From NCBI GenBank assembly GCA_963805605.1, contig CAWDUX010000003.1, positions 186,001 to 250,000 on the forward strand: 64,000 nt of DNA, given 5' to 3'. Shown here one piece after another: positions 8,679-16,490 of this stretch; the first letter of the stretch is position 1; the number at the start of each line of letters is the position of its first letter. A program made the position numbers and the translations under genes. This DNA is from Actinocatenispora sp963805605 (GTDB taxonomy: Bacteria; Actinomycetota; Actinomycetes; Mycobacteriales; Micromonosporaceae). The notes beneath the pieces were generated by a model. The model saw only the letters and a list, made by a program, of their open reading frames with translations, was not told the DNA's origin and did no database searches.

Positions 8679-9314
8679 ATGACCGAGCGGCGACGACCGG
8701 GGCGCCCGCACCGTCCGGATCGGTCGGCAGGGGCGTCGACACCACCGGCCGATCCGCGCCAGCACGCCCGGAACATCTGCCTGCGCCTTCTGGCGGTACG
8801 TCCACGTACCCGTGCCGAACTGGCGACCGCGCTGCGTCGCCGGGGAGTGCCGGACGAGGATGCAGCCGCGGTGCTGGAACGCTACAGCGAGGTCGGCATG
8901 ATCGACGACGAGGCGTTCGCCCGGGCCTGGGTGAGCTCCCGGCACCGTGGTCGCGGTCTGGCCCGCGGTGCGCTGGCCCGGGAGCTCCGGCAGCGCGGGG
9001 TGGACGGGTCCGCCATCGGAGAGGCACTGACCGAACTGGATCAGGACACCGAGGCGACCACCGCGCGGGCTTTGGTGGACCGGCGGCTGCGATCGATGTC
9101 GGGGGTGCCGCCGGAGGTGGCCTTCCGCAGGCTGATGGGGATGCTCGCCCGTAAGGGATACTCCGCCGGTCTGTCGGTCCGGACCGTGCGGGAAGCGTTG
9201 GCCACCATGCCGGGCGGTGATGAGTTCGTGGAAGGAGTTGACGTCGACGCGCTCACGGAGAGTGTCGGTGGCTCGGACTCCCACACGGAGGACGGTAACC
9301 ACCCGATCGGGTGA
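8679..9314 (+). CDS. recX: Regulatory protein RecX
   Basis: A 211-residue RecX-family protein that binds RecA filaments and limits recombinase activity. The C-terminal two-thirds is made of the repeated three-helix RecX modules (RAELATALRRRGVPDEDAAAVLERYSEVGMIDDEAFARAWV; ARGALARELRQRGVDGSAIGEAL; VAFRRLMGMLARKGYSAGLS), preceded by a basic, proline-rich tail of about 40 residues. It is co-transcribed with recA (4-nt gap), the standard arrangement. Confidence 0.95.
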   Translation: MTERRRPGRPHRPDRSAGASTPPADPRQHARNICLRLLAVRPRTRAELATALRRRGVPDEDAAAVLERYSEVGMIDDEAFARAWVSSRHRGRGLARGALARELRQRGVDGSAIGEALTELDQDTEATTARALVDRRLRSMSGVPPEVAFRRLMGMLARKGYSAGLSVRTVREALATMPGGDEFVEGVDVDALTESVGGSDSHTEDGNHPIG

Positions 9315-9441
9315 TCACCGGCGTGCCGTCGATCGGGTGTCCGCAGTCGCCGAGTTGATCGAGGGCGGCGTTGAAGTGGGTGGGGACCATCCAGCGGGGT
9401 GCGCCGGAGTGGCGCGCCGGGCCGACCCCGATCGATGATCC

Positions 9442-9470
9442 TTGACCGGACCGGCAACGGGATTTAGCCT
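9442..9470 (+). promoter_or_regulatory. Promoter of rny
   Basis: -35 TTGACC (9442-9447), 17-bp spacer, -10 TAGCCT (9465-9470). Transcription would start near 9477, giving a leader of about 225 nt before rny. Confidence 0.6.
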
Positions 9471-9497
9471 CAGCCCTACCAAGGAGCAGTCCTCACC

Positions 9498-9524
9498 ATG
9501 CGGGCAACGGGCCCCGCGCCATAA
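9498..9524 (+). CDS. Possible 8-residue leader ORF (MRATGPAP)
   Basis: ATG 9498 to TAA 9524 encodes MRATGPAP. AAGGAG (9481-9486) lies 11 nt upstream and only a few bases after the predicted transcription start. It may be a leader peptide acting in cis on rny, or chance; no known attenuator peptide is recognised. Confidence 0.3.
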   Translation: MRATGPAP

Positions 9525-9563
9525 AGTAACGACACAACGTCATACGTCCGGAAGGGCAAGTAA

Positions 9564-9583
9564 GCACCGACAATTGTCGGTGC
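9564..9583 (+). promoter_or_regulatory. 20-bp perfect palindrome in the rny leader
   Basis: GCACCGACAATTGTCGGTGC is fully palindromic (8-bp stem with AATT loop if RNA). There is no T tract, so it is either a short leader hairpin or a dimeric-repressor operator. Confidence 0.55.
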
Positions 9584-9649
9584 GTGCTGGCTACCCCAGA
9601 TCGCCGATGGCATCGTGCGGTGTCTTGGCGCTGCCCGCGCATGGCCGGA

Positions 9650-9697
9650 CTCTCCTTTCACGGGCCGCGCTGTGCCGCGGTGTCGAAAGAGAGGAGG
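9650..9697 (+). promoter_or_regulatory. Hairpin that can mask the rny ribosome-binding site
   Basis: CTCTCCTTTC (9650-9659) can pair with GAAAGAGAG (9685-9693) with one bulged base. The 3' arm runs into the Shine-Dalgarno GAGGAGG (9691-9697) that precedes ATG 9703, so folding would partly hide it. Confidence 0.4.
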
Positions 9698-9702
9698 CGG
9701 TC

Positions 9703-11463
9703 ATGACCGCGAGCGAGTTGCTGGTGCTGGTGGCGCTGGTTCTCGTCGTCGTTTCGGTTGTCGCGGTCGTGGTCGCTGTCGTGCTGGTACGACGGTTCAC
9801 GAACTCGTCGGCAACACCTGCCGTGCTGCCTGAGGAGGACCCTGCGGTCCTCGCGGAGCGCAAAAGGCATGAGGCGGCGTTGACCGCGGCCCGCAGTGCC
9901 GCGGCCGAAGCGGCGACGGCACTGGAGCAGGCCCGATCACAGACAGTGGCTGTGCAGGCAGACGGGGCGGCCGCCCGGGCGGAACTGAAGTCGGCGCGAG
10001 CGGAGAGCACTCGGGTGATCGAGGCTGCCCGTACCGAGGCCGCCGGGCTGTTGGACCGGGCCCGTCGGCAGACGCAGCAGGAGACGGCACAACTGCTGGC
10101 ACAGGCCCGTCGCTCCGGCGAGCAGGAGCACAACCAGATCGTCGCGTCCGCCCGCGACCGGATCACCGATCTGGAGAGGCGCGAGCAGCGCGCCGACGAA
10201 CGCGAGCAACGCCTCACCGAGGAGACGGAACGGCTCGCCGAACGGGACCGTCGGCTGGTGCTCGCCGAGGACGAGCTGGCCGAGCGCACGGTGGCGCTGG
10301 AGCAGGCCGTCGCCGACCGGTACCGGGAACTGGAACGGGTGGCGGGCCTGACCGCGGACGCGGCGAAGAGCGAGCTGGTGGAGTCCATCGAGACCCAGGC
10401 CAAGCGGGAAGCTGCGCTGCTGGTCCGCGACATCGAGGCCGATGCCCGGCAGACCGGAGAGCAACGGGCGCGCTCCCTCGTGGTGGACGCGATCCAACGG
10501 GTGGCCAGCGAGCAGACCGCCGAGAGCGTGGTCAGCGTGCTGCACCTGCCCACCGATGAGATGAAGGGCCGGATCATCGGCCGGGAGGGCCGCAACATCC
10601 GGGCCTTCGAATCGGTCACCGGCGTGAACCTGATCATCGACGACACACCCGAGGCGGTGCTGCTCTCCTGCTTCGATCCGGTGCGTCGCGAGATCGGCCG
10701 GTTGACCCTGGAGAAGCTGGTACTCGACGGTCGGATCCACCCGCACCGGATCGAGGAAATCCACCAGTCCGCGCGCCAGGAGGTCGAACGGCTCTGCGTA
10801 CGGGCGGCGGAGGACGCGCTGGTGGAAGTCGGTATCACCGACATCCATCCGGAGCTGGTGAGTCATCTGGGCCGGTTGCGCTACCGCACCAGCTACGGGC
10901 AGAACGTGCTCAAGCATCTGGTGGAGACCGCGCACATCGCCGGGACAATGGCCGCGGAGCTGAGGTTGGATTCCGCTCTGATCAAGCGGTGCGCGTTCCT
11001 GCACGACATCGGCAAGGCGCTGACCCATGAGGTCGAGGGCAGTCACGCCCTGATCGGCGCCGACCTGGCGCGCAAGTACGGCGAGAGCGAGGCCGTCGTG
11101 CACGCCATCGAGGCGCATCACAACGAGGTGGCCCCGCAGACCATCGAGGCTGTACTGACCCAGGCTTCGGACGCCTGTTCCGGCGGCCGGCCCGGTGCCC
11201 GGCGGGAGAGCCTGGAAGCCTACGTCAAGCGTCTGGAACGGATCGAGGAGATCGCTGGCGGTAAGCCCGGGGTGGACAAGGTCTTCGCGATGCAGGCCGG
11301 CCGGGAGATCCGGGTGATGGTGCGGCCAGACGACGTCGACGAGATCGGTGCCGCGGTGCTTGCCCGCGATGTGGCCAAGCAGATCGAGGAGGAGCTGACC
11401 TATCCGGGTCAGATCCGGGTCACCGTGGTGCGGGAGTCCCGCTCCACCGAGATCGCCCGCTGA
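9703..11463 (+). CDS. rny: Ribonuclease Y
   Basis: Membrane-anchored endoribonuclease that starts mRNA decay. 586 residues: an N-terminal transmembrane helix (about 5-30, LLVLVALVLVVVSVVAVVVAVVLV), a long charged coiled coil (about 50-280, rich in A/E/R/Q heptads), a KH RNA-binding domain near 285-345 (MKGRIIGREGRNIRAFESVTG), and an HD phosphohydrolase domain with catalytic H434-D435 (CAFLHDIGKALTHEVEGSHA). Start chosen at ATG 9703 because of the GAGGAGG 6 nt upstream and the immediate membrane helix. It has its own promoter and structured leader, so it is likely not only co-transcribed with recX. Confidence 0.92.
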   Translation: MTASELLVLVALVLVVVSVVAVVVAVVLVRRFTNSSATPAVLPEEDPAVLAERKRHEAALTAARSAAAEAATALEQARSQTVAVQADGAAARAELKSARAESTRVIEAARTEAAGLLDRARRQTQQETAQLLAQARRSGEQEHNQIVASARDRITDLERREQRADEREQRLTEETERLAERDRRLVLAEDELAERTVALEQAVADRYRELERVAGLTADAAKSELVESIETQAKREAALLVRDIEADARQTGEQRARSLVVDAIQRVASEQTAESVVSVLHLPTDEMKGRIIGREGRNIRAFESVTGVNLIIDDTPEAVLLSCFDPVRREIGRLTLEKLVLDGRIHPHRIEEIHQSARQEVERLCVRAAEDALVEVGITDIHPELVSHLGRLRYRTSYGQNVLKHLVETAHIAGTMAAELRLDSALIKRCAFLHDIGKALTHEVEGSHALIGADLARKYGESEAVVHAIEAHHNEVAPQTIEAVLTQASDACSGGRPGARRESLEAYVKRLERIEEIAGGKPGVDKVFAMQAGREIRVMVRPDDVDEIGAAVLARDVAKQIEEELTYPGQIRVTVVRESRSTEIAR

Positions 11464-11666
11464 CGCCGCCCCGGCGGCCGTGGCCGGCACCGCCGGTGTC
11501 GTGGGGTGCCCCGGTCACCCGACCCGACCCGGTATCGGTCGCCCGACGGTTGTGCACTGTGGACTGATCCGGGAAGGCCCCTAGGTCGGTGGCCTGTCCG
11601 GAAACCGGGTTCGATCAGGGCAACGTCCCGATGCGTCGGGTCTCCGCGGCCGGCAGGCTCAGCTGC

Positions 11667-13433
11667 ATGCCAGCCAACCCCGCAGCGAGACCGATCAGCG
11701 CCGACCCGATGCCCGTCCGGGTCGAATGGTGGACCGCCCGCCGGTCGGCGGCCGGATGCCTGATCCTGGTGGGTGCAGCGGTGGCCTGCATCGGCTACCT
11801 GCACCTGACGGTCGGTCTCAGCCCGGTACGCACCATGGTCAGCGACTACGTGTTCACGGTTCTCGGTGGTGTTTTGCTACCGGCCGGGATGCTGGCGATG
11901 GCCGGTGCGCTGGTCCTGCTCGGTGCCGGGCTGCACCGGGTTGGTCTGGCCGGCCGCACGGTGAGCGCACTGCTCGGTACGGCCGGCCTCGGGCTGGTGC
12001 TGATGGCCATTTTCCGGGCGGATGCCACCGGTGCGCTGCCCAGTGTCCCGGGGGTGATCCACAAGATCGCCGGCTGCCTGCTGTTCGTCGCGATCCCGGT
12101 GGCCGGCTGGCTGATGTCGTACGCCTTCCGGCCCTCTGCCGCGCGGCTGGTTCCCATTCTGCGGCGGCTGGCTGGCTGTGCCGCGCTGTGCTTCGCCGCA
12201 TTCCTGGTCAGCTACGTACCCGCGGCCGGAATTGCCCTGCCTGGTGGTAGATCGCTGCTGGGAGTCCAGGGGCTTCTCGAACGAGGTGCGCTGGTGTCCG
12301 ACGTCGCGTTGGTGGTACTGGTCGCGGTTCGGCTCGCCGTGCCGGCGACGGTCCGGGTCTCACCGCGGATCGCGGTGAGACCCGGACCGCATGCCTGGAC
12401 CGACCCGTCGCGTTCAGCCGCGGGGCTCCGCGGGCCCGTCTGCGGCACCGGTCAGCGGGCCGGCGGCCGCGACCTCCTCACCGGTCTGCTGCGTGGTCAG
12501 CGGCGCGGCGGCAAGCTTGGTCGAGCGCGACATCCGGCGCTCCAGCCAGCCGGCGAACCAGGACAGCATCAGGTTGATGAGGATGTAGATGGTGCCGATG
12601 ACCACCAGCGTGGTGACCACCGGGGGCTGGGACAACTGCCAGATGTCCGCCCCGCCCTGGTAGATGCGCTTACCGAAACTGAGCAGCTCCTGGTAGCCGA
12701 CGATGAAGCCGAGTGCGGAGTCCTTCAATGCCACCACGCACTGCGCGATGATGGCCGGCAGCATCATCCGGATCGCCTGCGGGGCGAGGATCATGCGCAT
12801 CACCTGGGTCTTGCGCATCCCCAGGGCGTAGGCCGCCTCCGACTGTCCGCGCGCTACCGCGTTGATGCCGGCCCGGAACACCTCGGCGAGGACCGAACCG
12901 TTGTACAGCGCCAATCCCACCACCAGCGCGGCGAATGCGTCCGGCGGGTCAGCGCCGATGGCCTCGCCGATGAACGACAGCGGTTGGCCCCAGGTGAACA
13001 GACCGAACAGGATGAGCAGCAGCAGCGGTACGGCCCGGAAGAACTCGGTGATGACGAAAGCCGGCACGCGCAGCCAGGGGCGTACCGACAGCCGGGCGAC
13101 GGTCAGCAACGCACCCATCACCAGCGCCGCGACGATCGCCAGCAGCGCTGCCTTGATGGTGGCAAACAGCGCCTGGAACAGCTGCTGCCACAGGCCGGAG
13201 TCGGCGAACGGGCTCCACATGGCGGCCGAGATCTGGCCCTTGCTGGCGACCTGCCAGATGACGAAGACGACCAGCAGCGCCAGGGCGAGAATGCTGACCG
13301 CCGTCCACAGTCTGATCCGCCGCTGCGCCCGGGGGCCGGGGTTGTCGTACAGCACGCTTGTCATCGGGCCACCGCCAGTCGCCGTTCGGCCAGGTTGAAT
13401 GCGCCCGACACCAGAAGGGTCAGCACGATGTAG
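11667..13433 (+). CDS. DUF998 integral membrane protein, stop codon missing before convergent gene
   Basis: Up to about base 12350 the frame encodes a typical six-helix DUF998 protein (CLILVGAAVACIGYLHLTVGLSPVRTMVSDYV..., ending ALVSDVALVVLVAVRLAVPATVRV). DUF998 proteins are about 200-230 residues and of unknown function. Here the frame does not stop: it passes through a 19-bp-stem hairpin (12349-12389) and continues antisense to gluD until 13433, which gives low-complexity, membrane-less sequence and is almost certainly not protein. A TGA in the +1 frame sits in the hairpin arm (12376-12378), so a one-base indel (real or sequencing) would restore a normal end. Start uncertain: ATG 11667 or ATG 11709. 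Confidence 0.6.
   Translation: MPANPAARPISADPMPVRVEWWTARRSAAGCLILVGAAVACIGYLHLTVGLSPVRTMVSDYVFTVLGGVLLPAGMLAMAGALVLLGAGLHRVGLAGRTVSALLGTAGLGLVLMAIFRADATGALPSVPGVIHKIAGCLLFVAIPVAGWLMSYAFRPSAARLVPILRRLAGCAALCFAAFLVSYVPAAGIALPGGRSLLGVQGLLERGALVSDVALVVLVAVRLAVPATVRVSPRIAVRPGPHAWTDPSRSAAGLRGPVCGTGQRAGGRDLLTGLLRGQRRGGKLGRARHPALQPAGEPGQHQVDEDVDGADDHQRGDHRGLGQLPDVRPALVDALTETEQLLVADDEAECGVLQCHHALRDDGRQHHPDRLRGEDHAHHLGLAHPQGVGRLRLSARYRVDAGPEHLGEDRTVVQRQSHHQRGECVRRVSADGLADERQRLAPGEQTEQDEQQQRYGPEELGDDESRHAQPGAYRQPGDGQQRTHHQRRDDRQQRCLDGGKQRLEQLLPQAGVGERAPHGGRDLALAGDLPDDEDDQQRQGENADRRPQSDPPLRPGAGVVVQHACHRATASRRSARLNAPDTRRVSTM
12349..12389. terminator. 19-bp perfect hairpin, probable bidirectional terminator
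   Basis: Bases 12349-12367 pair perfectly with 12371-12389 around a GAT loop. It sits between the convergent DUF998 gene and gluD (stop at 12414-12416). There is no T tract, as is common for GC-rich actinobacterial terminators. Confidence 0.75.
12414..13364 (-). CDS. gluD: Glutamate-type ABC transporter permease (GluD-like)
   Basis: Inner-membrane permease of the polar amino acid (HAAT) importer family, 316 residues. An N-terminal membrane helix (about 22-42) is followed by the five-helix permease core, including FFRAVPLLLLILFGLF and the EAA loop GQSEAAYALGMRKTQVMRMILAPQAIRMMLPA that contacts the ATPase. The C-terminal about 45 residues are a soluble tail. ATG 13364 overlaps the gluC stop by 4 nt (ATGA), so translation is coupled. 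It is the last gene of gluA-gluB-gluC-gluD. Amino acid specificity is inferred from family resemblance. Confidence 0.9.
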   Translation of the reverse strand: MTSVLYDNPGPRAQRRIRLWTAVSILALALLVVFVIWQVASKGQISAAMWSPFADSGLWQQLFQALFATIKAALLAIVAALVMGALLTVARLSVRPWLRVPAFVITEFFRAVPLLLLILFGLFTWGQPLSFIGEAIGADPPDAFAALVVGLALYNGSVLAEVFRAGINAVARGQSEAAYALGMRKTQVMRMILAPQAIRMMLPAIIAQCVVALKDSALGFIVGYQELLSFGKRIYQGGADIWQLSQPPVVTTLVVIGTIYILINLMLSWFAGWLERRMSRSTKLAAAPLTTQQTGEEVAAAGPLTGAADGPAEPRG

Positions 13434-14074
13434 CCGATCGCCACGGCGATGAACTCGGCGTAAAGATGGATCGGGTGGTCGCGGACCGTGTCGTCGAAGA
13501 ACTTGGTGAGCTCACCGACACTGAAGAACTCCGCGATCGCGGAGTTCTTCACCATGGCGATGTACATGCTGGCCAGCGGTGGCAGCACGGTACGCAACGC
13601 CTGTGGCAGGACGACCAGCCGCAGCGTCTGGCCGAAGGTCATGCCGACCGCTCGGGCGGCCTCGGCCTGGCCGACCGGTACGGCGTTGAAACCGGAGCGG
13701 ATCGCGTCGGCCACGAAGCACGAGGTGTAGGCGGACAGTGCGATCATCGCGAAGATGAAGAAGGTGTCCACGCCAAGGCTGTCGGCCCAGGCGAAGCGGA
13801 TCCCGATCACCGGCAGGATCACCGAGGTGCCAAGAAATACCATGGTCAGCGGCATGTTGCGGAAGAACCCCGACCATGCGGTCCCGGCCACCCGCAGCGC
13901 CGGGATCGGGGATACCCGCATCGCGGCCACGATCAGCCCGAGCACGGTCGCCAGGATGCCCGCGATCACCGACAGCTTGACGGTACCGAGAAATCCGGTC
14001 AGGAACGCGTCGCGTTCGTGCCACAGGAACTGCAGTCCGCCAACCAGGGGGTTGGCGGATTCGGCAAGTGCCAC
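13361..14074 (-). CDS. gluC: Glutamate-type ABC transporter permease (GluC-like)
   Basis: A 237-residue permease partner of GluD, with the HAAT signature FFRNMPLTMVFLGTSVI and EAA loop GQAEAARAVGMTFGQTLRLVVLPQALRTVLPP. GTG 14074 was chosen because GGAGGA immediately precedes it. The longer in-frame ATG at 14146 lies inside the stem of an intergenic hairpin and would add residues unlike the family. It is separated from gluB by two strong hairpins and overlaps gluD by 4 nt. Confidence 0.9.
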   Translation of the reverse strand: MALAESANPLVGGLQFLWHERDAFLTGFLGTVKLSVIAGILATVLGLIVAAMRVSPIPALRVAGTAWSGFFRNMPLTMVFLGTSVILPVIGIRFAWADSLGVDTFFIFAMIALSAYTSCFVADAIRSGFNAVPVGQAEAARAVGMTFGQTLRLVVLPQALRTVLPPLASMYIAMVKNSAIAEFFSVGELTKFFDDTVRDHPIHLYAEFIAVAIGYIVLTLLVSGAFNLAERRLAVAR

Positions 14075-14143
14075 GTCTCCTCCACAGGACGCCGGCCTGG
14101 CAGGACGAGTGGGACTGCCGGAGCCGGTCTGGATCCGATGAAA

Positions 14144-14169
14144 CATCCGGCGGCGGGTGCCGCCGGATG
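14144..14169 (-). terminator. Hairpin between gluB and gluC (proximal to gluC)
   Basis: 11-bp perfect stem CATCCGGCGGC / GCCGCCGGATG with a GGGT loop. Together with the next hairpin it probably causes partial termination or blocks 3' decay, leaving more mRNA for the binding protein than for the permeases. Confidence 0.6.
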
Positions 14170-14177
14170 ACGATCAG

Positions 14178-14218
14178 GCGCCGGCCCGTACCACAGGTCA
14201 CGCGGTACGGGCCGGCGC
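14178..14218 (-). terminator. 15-bp hairpin immediately after gluB
   Basis: Bases 14178-14192 pair perfectly with 14204-14218, with an 11-nt loop; the gluB stop codon is at 14222-14224. No T tract. Confidence 0.65.
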
Positions 14219-14221
14219 GCC

Positions 14222-15139
14222 TCAGTAGCGGTCCAGCGCCGGCGGCTGCGGGGCGGCGGATCCGGACTTGCCCAGAGTCAGGTCGTACGCCTTCTTCCAG
14301 GAGCCGTCCTTGAACGACTTCGCCAGCGAGTCGTTGACGAACTTCCGCAGGTCGTTGGACTTCTTGTTCATGCCGATGCCGTACTTCTCGGTGGAGAACG
14401 GCTTACCCACGACCGCCAGGTGCGAGGGGTCCTGCGCGGCGTAGCCGAGCAGGATCGCCCCGTCGGTGGTCAGTACGTCGACGGTGGAGTTCTGCAGCTG
14501 CGTAACGCAGTCGGAGTACTGGGCCAGCGCGACGGTCTTGGCCTTCGAGTAGTTCTTCTCGATGTTGGCCAGCGGCGTGGAGCCGGTGACCGAGCAGACC
14601 TTCTTGCCGGCCAGGTTCTCCGGGCCCTTGATGGTGGCCTTGTCGGCCTTACGGATCAGCAGGTCCTGACCGGTGAGATAGTAGGGACCGGCGAACCCGA
14701 CGAGCTGCTTGCGCTCAGGGGTGATGGAGTACGAGGCGGCCACCAGGTCGACGGTGCCGTTCTCCAGGAAGGTCTCCCGGTTCTTGGAGACGGTCTCGAC
14801 GAACTCGACCTGCTTGCTGTCGTTGTAGTCCAGGCCGAGCTGCCCGGCGATCAGCTTCGCGATCTCGATGTCGTAGCCCTCGACCTTGCCGGTGGTCGGG
14901 TTCTTGTATCCGATACCGGGTTGGTCGAACTTGACGCCGATCTTGAGGTGCTTGGCCTTGTAGATCTTCGCCATCGTCGAACCGGCGGGGAACTTCGGGT
15001 CCTTGACGATGGTGTAGGCGCCGCTCGCCGCCTTGTCCTGCTGGTTCTTCTCGTCGAGCTTGCTCTTGCCGCAGGCACCCGCCGCGCCCAGGGCGAGCGC
15101 GCCGACCGCGGCGACCGCAAGGAGTCGCTGGAATTTCAT
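14222..15139 (-). CDS. gluB: Glutamate-type ABC transporter substrate-binding lipoprotein
   Basis: A 305-residue family 3 solute-binding protein that presents amino acid to GluCD. Signal peptide MKFQRLLAVAAVGALALGAAGAC with a lipobox-like AGAC, so Cys23 is probably lipid-modified. Binding-domain signatures: GVKFDQPGIGY, GYDIEIAKLIAGQLGL, FVETVSKNRETFLENGTVDLVAASYSIT, and the cofactor-arm region GFAGPYYLTGQDLLI. ATG 15139 was chosen because the signal peptide begins there, with AGAGGAC as ribosome-binding site; upstream in-frame starts lack support. Glutamate is inferred from operon type; other polar amino acids are possible. Confidence 0.92.
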   Translation of the reverse strand: MKFQRLLAVAAVGALALGAAGACGKSKLDEKNQQDKAASGAYTIVKDPKFPAGSTMAKIYKAKHLKIGVKFDQPGIGYKNPTTGKVEGYDIEIAKLIAGQLGLDYNDSKQVEFVETVSKNRETFLENGTVDLVAASYSITPERKQLVGFAGPYYLTGQDLLIRKADKATIKGPENLAGKKVCSVTGSTPLANIEKNYSKAKTVALAQYSDCVTQLQNSTVDVLTTDGAILLGYAAQDPSHLAVVGKPFSTEKYGIGMNKKSNDLRKFVNDSLAKSFKDGSWKKAYDLTLGKSGSAAPQPPALDRY

Positions 15140-15219
15140 GCCGTCCTCTTTCGTTGCTGGTTCCCGTCCGGGGGCAGGGATCCGTCCGAACGCCGTACGA
15201 CAGGGGAGCGACGCCGATA

Positions 15220-15248
15220 CCGGAGTGCCCGCCGTGCGGGCGTTCCGG
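15220..15248 (-). terminator. Hairpin in the gluA-gluB spacer
   Basis: CCGGA/TCCGG (5 bp) and GCCCGC/GCGGGC (6 bp) stack around a CGT loop with a small internal bulge. It lies in the 273-nt gap between gluA and gluB, in which I see no gene; it may modulate readthrough from gluA or be part of a gluB leader. Confidence 0.4.
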
Positions 15249-15412
15249 TGTACCGCGAAAGACTCCCCGTGGTGCAAGAGCCAAGGATGACTGGGCCGGT
15301 CAAGCCGCGAGCGACACAAAGGCGCGGTGCCGGGTGCGCATCGACCATCGCGGGCCGGCTCGTGCCGGCTCGCGGACGGAGTGCGTCTCCCGATCGGTGT
15401 CGCGCCCCCGTG

Positions 15413-16207
15413 TCAGTGGGTGAGGATCTTGGACAGGAAGTCGCGAGCGCGTTCGGACTGCGGGTTGGTGAAGAACTCCTCCGGGGTGGCCTGCTCGACC
15501 ACCTGTCCGTCCGCCATGAACACGACCCGGTTGGCGGCCCTGCGGGCGAAGCCCATCTCGTGGGTCACCACGACCATGGTCATCCCGTCGCGCGCCAGCG
15601 AGGTCATCACGTCCAGTACCTCGTTGATCATTTCCGGGTCCAGCGCGCTGGTCGGCTCGTCGAACAGCATGACCTTGGGCTGCATGGCCAGTGCCCGCGC
15701 GATCGCGACCCGCTGTTGCTGTCCACCGGACAGCTGCGCCGGGTACTTGTCGGCCTGGTTGGCCACGCCGACCCGGTCGAGCAGCGACATGGCCCGCTCG
15801 CGTACGATGCTGGACTTCTCCCGCCGGACCTTGACCGGTCCGATCGTCACGTTCTCCAGGATTGTCTTGTGCGCGAAGAGGTTGAAGGACTGGAAGACCA
15901 TCCCGACTTCGCTGCGCAGCCGGGCCAGCGCCCGGCCCTCCTCGGGCAGTACCTGCCCGGAGACCAGGATCCGGCCTTTGTCGATCGGCTCCAGGCGGTT
16001 GATGGCCCTACACAGCGTCGACTTGCCGGAACCGGAAGGCCCGATCACCACGACCACCTCGCCGGTGGCGACGGACAGGTTGATGTCCTGGAGGACGTGC
16101 AGAGGGCCGAACCACTTGTTGACGCCTTCGAGTACGACCAGGGGTTCGCCGGTGCCGGAAGCCGGGCTCGTCGGTTCCGGGACGGCGGGCTCGGTGTCGG
16201 TGTCCAC
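15413..16207 (-). CDS. gluA: Glutamate-type ABC transporter ATP-binding protein
   Basis: A 264-residue ABC ATPase driving the importer. Walker A GPSGSGKS (56-63), signature LSGGQQQRVAIARALA, Walker B VMLFDEPTSALDPE, and switch histidine in VVTHEMGFARRAANRV. The first about 22 residues are an acidic, Pro-rich extension absent from most homologues, so a later start near residue 23 is possible, though none is clearly better. It is the first gene of the operon, divergent from miaB. Confidence 0.93.
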   Translation of the reverse strand: MDTDTEPAVPEPTSPASGTGEPLVVLEGVNKWFGPLHVLQDINLSVATGEVVVVIGPSGSGKSTLCRAINRLEPIDKGRILVSGQVLPEEGRALARLRSEVGMVFQSFNLFAHKTILENVTIGPVKVRREKSSIVRERAMSLLDRVGVANQADKYPAQLSGGQQQRVAIARALAMQPKVMLFDEPTSALDPEMINEVLDVMTSLARDGMTMVVVTHEMGFARRAANRVVFMADGQVVEQATPEEFFTNPQSERARDFLSKILTH

Positions 16208-16473
16208 TACTCGCGTTCCTCGCTCCCAGGGGGTCGGCGCTGTTGTCGCGCACCGTGGCGGCCACTGTATAGGTACCTGTCACGATAGTGGGCAGCGAGT
16301 TACATCACGGGGAGGTAACGGACATCGATCTGCCTGAGTGGAAGTCGGCAAATGCCGCGAGACGCCCGTACTGGTGCCGCCTCTGCGCCGGGGAGTCAGC
16401 AGAGCGTTACCGATCATCCGTGCAGCCTGTGCCATCGACCCGCCCAGCCGGTGGTGCGGCCGGGGGCGACAGC

Positions 16474-16479
16474 TACCCT
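16474..16479 (+). promoter_or_regulatory. -10 element of miaB
   Basis: TACCCT 12 nt before ATG 16491 would give a 5' leader of only about five bases. No convincing -35 is visible. Confidence 0.35.
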
Positions 16480-16490
16480 GGGCAGTTGAG

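Larger units (their letters stand above)
9315..9702 (+). other. recX-rny intergenic region with promoter and structured leader
   Basis: About 390 bp without a conventional gene. It holds a good sigma-70-type promoter, an 8-codon open frame with a Shine-Dalgarno, a 20-bp perfect palindrome, and a hairpin that can pair with the rny ribosome-binding site; each is listed separately. A long reading frame entering rny in phase from GTG/ATG codons upstream exists (from 9442) but crosses the promoter and has no conserved start. Confidence 0.6.

Noticed and set aside
9564..9583. 20-bp palindrome considered as a LexA box or attachment site.
   Set aside because: Half-sites do not match CGAAC/GTTCG, and there is no integrase or mobile element nearby.
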